From the NCBI GenBank assembly GCA_964607575.1, contig CAZSLS010000255.1, forward strand, positions 1-8,717: a DNA stretch of 8,717 nt, given 5' to 3'. The position numbers and the translations under genes were made by a program. Positions 4,580 through 8,717 of the stretch are shown here, piece by piece (position 1 is the stretch's first letter; the number at the start of each line of letters is the position of its first letter). Source of the DNA: BS750m-G57 sp964607575. GTDB taxonomy: Bacteria > Planctomycetota > Phycisphaerae > SM23-33. Below the pieces are notes generated by a model that was not told the DNA's origin, ran no database searches, and saw nothing but the letters and a program-made list of their open reading frames with translations.

Positions 4580-7110
4580 TCCACTTCGTCGACGCCCTTG
4601 GACTTTATCGTCACGATTCTCTCGCCGTCGATGATGACTTGGTATGTGACGCCCTTCTTGCCCTCGATGCGGGCTTTGCCTTTCGTGATGGTTACCGGGA
4701 AGGGGGATACGATGCGGTGTTTGGCGTCGGCGGCGACGGACAGCGAGTCGGTTTTTCCTTCCAGGGCCAGTTGCAGGCTAATCAGCGCGCACGGGTTTAT
4801 CGACGGTCCGGCGCGGCGCTGGGAGGCGAGGTTGAAAATGTCCGGCAGGCAGCCGACGAGACGACCGTCGGGATATTGCATCTGCCGTCCGGCCAGCAGT
4901 ATTCCGCGGGCCAGATGGTTCCATTTGAACGTCTTGTCGTGGCGAGCCAACCTGGTAAGCCCGTAGGCATACACGCCGCCGCACCATTGCACCGGCAGGC
5001 CGATCCATAGCGGCGCGCGGTAGTTGGTGGCGCCGTATACGGGCACGGTGGCGTACGTCATTACGGGGCGGTCGGACCAGAGATAGACGAACGGTATCCC
5101 CGAGATCGCCCATTTTCGCGCGAGGGCGAGATACTCCTTTCGCCCGGTCAATTCGTATCCGTAAACGTACGCTCGAACCAGGTTGGCCGACGCCAGAATG
5201 TCCGGCGTGTGGAGCGAGAGTTCCCACGTCTGGGCTCCGCGCGGCGTGCGGAACCGCTTCATGAACTCCAGCGTCTTGATCCCCGCACGCCTGGCGCCTG
5301 AGTCGCCGGTGAGGTTGGCGAATTCCAGCAGGGTCAGTGCCCGTTTGGCGCAGTGTCCGCTGGAGGTGTCTTCGAAGTGGCCTTTCCGGTACTTGCCCGA
5401 GTAGCGGAACGAGCCGTCGGGTTTCTGGGCGGCGATTATTGCCCGCGCCTCGCCGCGGCGGATCGCCAGCCAGCGTTTGGCCTGCCCGGTAACGAAGAAG
5501 ATAGCATCATTTCTGACGTGAGCCCCTCCGCTGACGAGCGGTCCGCCCTTGGGCGCCTTGCCCGTCATCCGCCAGATCGTCGAGGCGATGTCGGCGAAGT
5601 AGCGCCTCTTCCACCTGGCTTCGGCGCAGTGGCCCCATCCGCCCGGACCGCTGATCGGTCCGTTAATGGCCCGCATGTCCAGGTCGAGCTGTGCCTTGTC
5701 CGTGCGCGGCGCCTTGGGCAGCGCGGGCAGTCCGCCGGCTTTCTTGACCGCCCAGGAAATAGTATCTTCCAGCGATGCCTCGCTGACCAGGATCGTAGCT
5801 TCGATCTTCCGCCCGCGAAGGGCCATTCGGTGGTCGGCCGCCGCGTCCGTCACGTTCGGGCTGGCGAAGACGGGCTTGAGTTTCATATCGCTCCACGTCA
5901 TCGCCAGCGTCGCCCGGTCGGTAACGCAGGCCATCAGCGGCATGGTGACCATCCTCGCCTCCGGAGCCATCCGCATGTGCGCCGGCGTCTCGATATCGAG
6001 CTTCGACGAGGACTTCTCGCCCTTGCCCAGATACTCCAGGCCCGCAAAGAGCCCCTGCTGAAGCGATCCGATAGCCCTCAACACCGGTCCCTCAACCGAT
6101 TGGTCGCGGCGCTCGCTGACATCAATCGAAACGCTTATCTCGTTACCTTTTACCGCCAGATGAACGACAACGCCCTGGCAGATCATGCGAAGTTTATCGG
6201 TTGTTCCGGCGCGGAGTCCGAACCCGTGCACCCGCCTGCCGACCCGAACGACCGGGGCCAGGACGCCGACCAGCTTGCCCTTGTATTCGATCCGAGCCCC
6301 CACGCCGGACCTGGGAAGGCGGAGCTTCAGATCGCCGGTTCCAACGGTTATCGGCAAGACTGAATCCTTGTTGAGTTCAAGCCGACATACCATCACGCTG
6401 CTGACGATAGGCGGCAGGTTTTTCGATCTCAGCACTATGTGGCATCGCTCGAACGGATCCTTGCCGCGCAGCTTCTGTTTGATTGTGATCGTCTTGCCGC
6501 CGGCGACGGTATGAGTGTCTTCGGAGTGTTGGAAGCTGACAGGTCCGGCCGACACGTTCCGTACGTGCAGGATCACACTGTTCTTGCGTGTCTCGGTGCG
6601 TTCGATTTTCAGCGGGTGGCTCCGCCCCTGGTGAATGGTCAGCGAGTCGACCTCGATTGTCCCGGCGGCTGTGCCCGGGTCGAATCGCAGGGCTTTCATC
6701 GTCCCTTTGACGCCGATCAGCACGGAGTACTCGTGCCACTTCCCATCGTGGATCATCTCGAAACGCTTTGACCGGGCCTCGGCGAATCCGCCCTGCTTGT
6801 CGGTGGCCCAGAAGAACTGCCCCGCTCCGCCCGCGTTCGATCGGGCGCGGAGTTTGATCACCAATCCCGGTCCGGACGCCTCGAGTCGGACAGTCAGATA
6901 CGGGTCATTCCCGCTCGATACGATCTTCATTGCCCCGTCAGCCGCCGAGACCTTGCAATGGTTCACCGCCTCCCAGCCGGTGAGCCCCGAGTCGAACGTC
7001 CATTGCTTAAGGACCGCGCCGACGATGATATCAGGCTTCTCGGCCCGGGCCGGCAGGGCGGAGCCCAAGGCCAGGAAAACACAAACGCTGAGTTGAAGTC
7101 GTTGTCGCAT
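4576..7110 (-). CDS. Large secreted protein: beta-sandwich N-terminus plus alpha-helical, glycan-processing-like C-terminus
   Basis: An 844-residue exported protein; I cannot name its family. The ATG at 7110 is preferred because GAGGTG stands 4 nt upstream; an ATG at 7122 would add MRCP. A signal peptide covers 1-23 (ends ALPARA). Residues 37-160 read like a carbohydrate-binding beta-sandwich (WTFDSGLTGW at 37-46, then alternating strands). About 165-445 is beta-rich with no recognised motif. From about 535 to 785 come helical repeats with Gly/Trp/Tyr-rich turns: PDGSF (564-568), DTSSGHCAKRAL (581-592), QTWELSLHTPDI (627-638), a YATVPVYGATN block (686-696), VQWCGGVYAYGL (707-718), and PDGRLVGCLPDIF (747-759). 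This pattern is typical of an (alpha/alpha) toroid, as in many polysaccharide lyases, GH88/GH105-type hydrolases and prenyltransferases. The last 50 residues look like a small beta domain. Secretion and layout suggest glycan binding or breakdown, but no catalytic residues can be assigned. Confidence 0.85.
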   Translation of the reverse strand: MRQRLQLSVCVFLALGSALPARAEKPDIIVGAVLKQWTFDSGLTGWEAVNHCKVSAADGAMKIVSSGNDPYLTVRLEASGPGLVIKLRARSNAGGAGQFFWATDKQGGFAEARSKRFEMIHDGKWHEYSVLIGVKGTMKALRFDPGTAAGTIEVDSLTIHQGRSHPLKIERTETRKNSVILHVRNVSAGPVSFQHSEDTHTVAGGKTITIKQKLRGKDPFERCHIVLRSKNLPPIVSSVMVCRLELNKDSVLPITVGTGDLKLRLPRSGVGARIEYKGKLVGVLAPVVRVGRRVHGFGLRAGTTDKLRMICQGVVVHLAVKGNEISVSIDVSERRDQSVEGPVLRAIGSLQQGLFAGLEYLGKGEKSSSKLDIETPAHMRMAPEARMVTMPLMACVTDRATLAMTWSDMKLKPVFASPNVTDAAADHRMALRGRKIEATILVSEASLEDTISWAVKKAGGLPALPKAPRTDKAQLDLDMRAINGPISGPGGWGHCAEARWKRRYFADIASTIWRMTGKAPKGGPLVSGGAHVRNDAIFFVTGQAKRWLAIRRGEARAIIAAQKPDGSFRYSGKYRKGHFEDTSSGHCAKRALTLLEFANLTGDSGARRAGIKTLEFMKRFRTPRGAQTWELSLHTPDILASANLVRAYVYGYELTGRKEYLALARKWAISGIPFVYLWSDRPVMTYATVPVYGATNYRAPLWIGLPVQWCGGVYAYGLTRLARHDKTFKWNHLARGILLAGRQMQYPDGRLVGCLPDIFNLASQRRAGPSINPCALISLQLALEGKTDSLSVAADAKHRIVSPFPVTITKGKARIEGKKGVTYQVIIDGERIVTIKSKGVDEVD

Positions 7111-7114
7111 AGGG

Positions 7115-7120
7115 CACCTC
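7115..7120 (-). promoter_or_regulatory. Ribosome binding site of the secreted toroid-like protein
   Basis: Read on the - strand this is GAGGTG, 4 nt before the ATG at 7110. It decides between two in-frame ATGs. The one at 7122 has only GCAGG two nt ahead, which is too close. Confidence 0.45.
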
Positions 7121-7191
7121 ATGGCCTGCTATTTCATCCGACGTTTTCCATGTGGATTTCTGCCCAGAATTATCGCGAGGCCTTTGCAGCG

Positions 7192-7221
7192 ATTATAGAC
7201 GACTTTCGTGCCTTATGCACA
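7192..7221 (-). promoter_or_regulatory. Candidate promoter with exact TATAAT for the secreted protein gene
   Basis: On the - strand, TGTGCA (7221-7216; 3 of 6 matches to TTGACA) is followed by an 18-nt spacer and an exact TATAAT (7197-7192). Transcription would begin near 7185, giving a leader of about 75 nt before the ATG at 7110. It sits in the 121-nt gap after the leucine-rich-repeat gene, so the secreted protein can be expressed on its own. No intrinsic terminator separates the two genes, so read-through from the upstream gene is also possible. Confidence 0.4.
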
Positions 7222-7231
7222 CGGCTGGCGG

Positions 7232-8717
7232 CTATTTGTCAATGCCCACACGGTGCATCCTGATCGCTCCGTGGTTTACGGCGAACGTGCCGAAGAGGGT
7301 GGTGTCTATCCGCTCGGCCGGAACCGTCCAGTGCATCTCCACGCGGAATCGCAGTTGGTTGAACTTCTTGTCCTTTGCATTCAGTGGCAGGGGGGTGAGC
7401 CGGGTGTTTGTCATCTTGCCGCGAGTGGGCATGTAGATGCTGGGGCTGTACATGTACCCGGCTGCGGTGAAGTCGCCATTCTCCAGGCGGCGGACGAACT
7501 CCTGGGCCGCGTTTACCGGCGACGATATCCAGAAGAACCTTGGGAACTTCGCGAGATAATTGAGGCCCTCGTCGGTGACGCCTGTTTCTTCCAGCGTCAA
7601 CCCGCGAAGGTGCTTGAGCCCCTTGAGGTGATGCAGGCCCTTGTCGGTGATCTTCGTGCCGCCGATGTTGAGTACTTCGAGCCTGGCCAACTGCGAGATA
7701 TGCTTGAGGCCGACGTCGTCCACCGGCGAGTCATTCACGTCAAGATGGCGCAGATTCTTGACTCCCACCAAGGCTCCCAGCCCCTTGCCTGTGACCCTGG
7801 TAAGCCTGAGATCGAGCGTTTTCAGGCTGAGGAGTTTCCCCAAGTGGGCAATGCCCGGATCGCCTATGTTGCGATTCCAGTCCAGTTTCAACACGCGCAG
7901 GTTCTTGAGGCCGGCCAGGTGCTTCAGGTCGTCATTTGTCACAGTCGTCCTGGTTAGTTCCAGTGTCTCCAGGTGCTGTAATGCCCCGATGACAACGAAG
8001 TCATTCTTCTCGAGTTTTGCCTCCTTAAGCCGGAGGCCCGTGATCTGCCCCGCATCGTTCCGCGTGTGGCGCTTGCGCTCGACCCACCCCTTGCCTCGCT
8101 TGACACGCTGCACTCGATCAAGAAACTCCTTGAGCGCCTTTGGGCCATTGGTCGTGGCCGGCCGGGTCGCAGACGCGGGGATCGATGCCGATCCGCCCAG
8201 TTGCGCCAGAGCCCGGAGCGCCGCTTGGCGGACGCGGGGTTCCCTGATCGTACGATTGGCAGCCAGGGCCTCCAGAGCCTTGCGCTGTGATTGGATCTTC
8301 AGATATCCCATGAGCTTCGCCGCCGTGATCAACTCGCTGCTCTTCCGCCCGCCCGGCGCCGCCAGCCACGCCGCCAACGGCGGCCTGAAGCGATGGAAGT
8401 CCAGTACGGGGTCGTGGGGCTTGCGTATGCCCGGCTTGGCGACGGCGGCGTCGAGTTGAAGGCCGATGGTATGTTCGGGTTTGAATCGATATCCCGCATC
8501 CTTGCCAAGCTGGTAGAGCAGCCATTCCTGGTTGCTGATGCGTCGCAGGAACAGGACCAGATCCGTGTAGGCCTGCTCCTGGTCGCCATAGCAGATGGTT
8601 GTGATCGTCTTCCCGCCGCGAGCAAGGTCCAGAGCATAATGCGTTCTATCCTTCAGGTGGGACTCGACCTTGCCCCCCCGGGTCAGCCAGTCCGTCGCCC
8701 CAAGCAGCTTGTCCAAC
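7232..8717 (-). CDS. Leucine-rich-repeat protein, N-terminus beyond the window (partial)
   Basis: At least 494 residues are visible. The frame runs off the window end and the first codon seen (TTG) is not a convincing start, so the N-terminus and any signal peptide are missing. Counting from that codon, residues 20-120 are mixed alpha/beta with no motif I recognise. About 125-174 looks like one or two HEAT-type helical pairs (RKALEALAA, RVRQAALRALAQLGG). A Ser/Ala/Thr/Pro linker (175-190) leads to a basic stretch. About 225-393 is an array of 24-25-residue leucine-rich repeats. Residues 400-494 start with AAQEFVRRLENGDFTAAG, resembling the opening helices of NTF2-like or DUF4878-like domains, and end in beta strands. 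HEAT plus LRR suggests a protein-binding scaffold. No catalytic residues are visible. Its stop lies 34 nt before the -35-like element of the downstream promoter candidate's region boundary at 7231, so the genes are close and collinear. Confidence 0.85.
   Translation of the reverse strand, partial: LDKLLGATDWLTRGGKVESHLKDRTHYALDLARGGKTITTICYGDQEQAYTDLVLFLRRISNQEWLLYQLGKDAGYRFKPEHTIGLQLDAAVAKPGIRKPHDPVLDFHRFRPPLAAWLAAPGGRKSSELITAAKLMGYLKIQSQRKALEALAANRTIREPRVRQAALRALAQLGGSASIPASATRPATTNGPKALKEFLDRVQRVKRGKGWVERKRHTRNDAGQITGLRLKEAKLEKNDFVVIGALQHLETLELTRTTVTNDDLKHLAGLKNLRVLKLDWNRNIGDPGIAHLGKLLSLKTLDLRLTRVTGKGLGALVGVKNLRHLDVNDSPVDDVGLKHISQLARLEVLNIGGTKITDKGLHHLKGLKHLRGLTLEETGVTDEGLNYLAKFPRFFWISSPVNAAQEFVRRLENGDFTAAGYMYSPSIYMPTRGKMTNTRLTPLPLNAKDKKFNQLRFRVEMHWTVPAERIDTTLFGTFAVNHGAIRMHRVGIDK
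7538..8044 (-). repeat. Array of six full and one degenerate leucine-rich repeats
   Basis: Six consecutive units follow the pattern LxxLxLxxTxVTDxGLxxLxxLxx, starting LETLELTRTTVTNDDLKHL, LRVLKLDWNRNIGDPGIAHL, LKTLDLRLTRVTGKGLGAL, LRHLDVNDSPVDDVGLKHI, LEVLNIGGTKITDKGLHHL and LRGLTLEETGVTDEGLNYL. A less regular unit precedes them. All are 24 residues except the second, which is 25. This VTDxGLxxL class is common in secreted or membrane-linked planctomycete proteins. The DNA itself is diverged between units, so the array is old rather than a recent tandem duplication. Confidence 0.85.

Noticed and set aside
5353..6363. A 336-codon open frame on the + strand inside the secreted-protein gene
   Set aside because: It has no recognisable domain or signal, its composition is Arg/Pro/Gly-rich, and the opposite strand has a signal peptide, ribosome binding site and coherent protein pattern.
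7208..7957. A 249-codon open frame on the + strand opposite the leucine-rich repeats
   Set aside because: Its apparent repetition is the antisense shadow of the repeat array on the - strand.
1..8717. Mobile element, defence system or CRISPR array
   Set aside because: No transposase, integrase, nuclease, toxin or regularly spaced direct repeats are visible; the only regular repeats are the diverged leucine-rich repeats.

Overview
The window looks like chromosomal DNA of a fairly GC-rich, anaerobic or microaerophilic bacterium. A Planctomycetota-like host (Phycisphaerae or Sedimentisphaerales type) is my best guess. The reasons are a large secreted protein of a style common in that phylum, a regular leucine-rich-repeat protein, and a sulfide-assimilation gene set typical of anaerobes. 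No rRNA or marker gene is present, so this placement is inference.

Left part (1-2099, + strand): a lipoprotein alpha/beta hydrolase of the BEM46/ABHD13 type is followed after 4 nt by a 77-residue CPKC thioredoxin-like protein. A 157-nt gap holding a 12-bp inverted repeat comes next, then a membrane protein with one N-terminal LysM domain and four predicted transmembrane helices.

Centre (2100-4579, + strand): this is the most informative part. A 141-nt gap carries a plausible sigma70-type promoter bracketed by a perfect 11-bp inverted repeat. It leads into a tightly packed three-gene operon: a DUF39/COG1900 homocysteine-biosynthesis protein, a NIL-domain protein with two [4Fe-4S] motifs, and a UPF0280/COG2122 ApbE-like protein. 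In methanogens and sulfate reducers these families form the alternative anaerobic route that puts sulfide sulfur onto an aspartate-semialdehyde-derived skeleton to make homocysteine, and from there methionine. The full set is here, with a 4-nt overlap and a 3-nt gap as its two junctions.

Right part (4576-8717, - strand): a secreted protein of about 844 residues has an N-terminal beta-sandwich-like region and a C-terminal alpha-helical, glycan-processing-like region. Its last codon overlaps the end of the COG2122 gene in a shared TTAA. Upstream of it lies a promoter candidate with an exact TATAAT. Beyond that is the 3' part of a leucine-rich-repeat protein whose N-terminus lies outside the window. 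These two genes show no functional link to the homocysteine operon.

No mobile elements, tRNA or rRNA genes, or CRISPR arrays were seen, and no intergenic stretch exceeds 160 nt.
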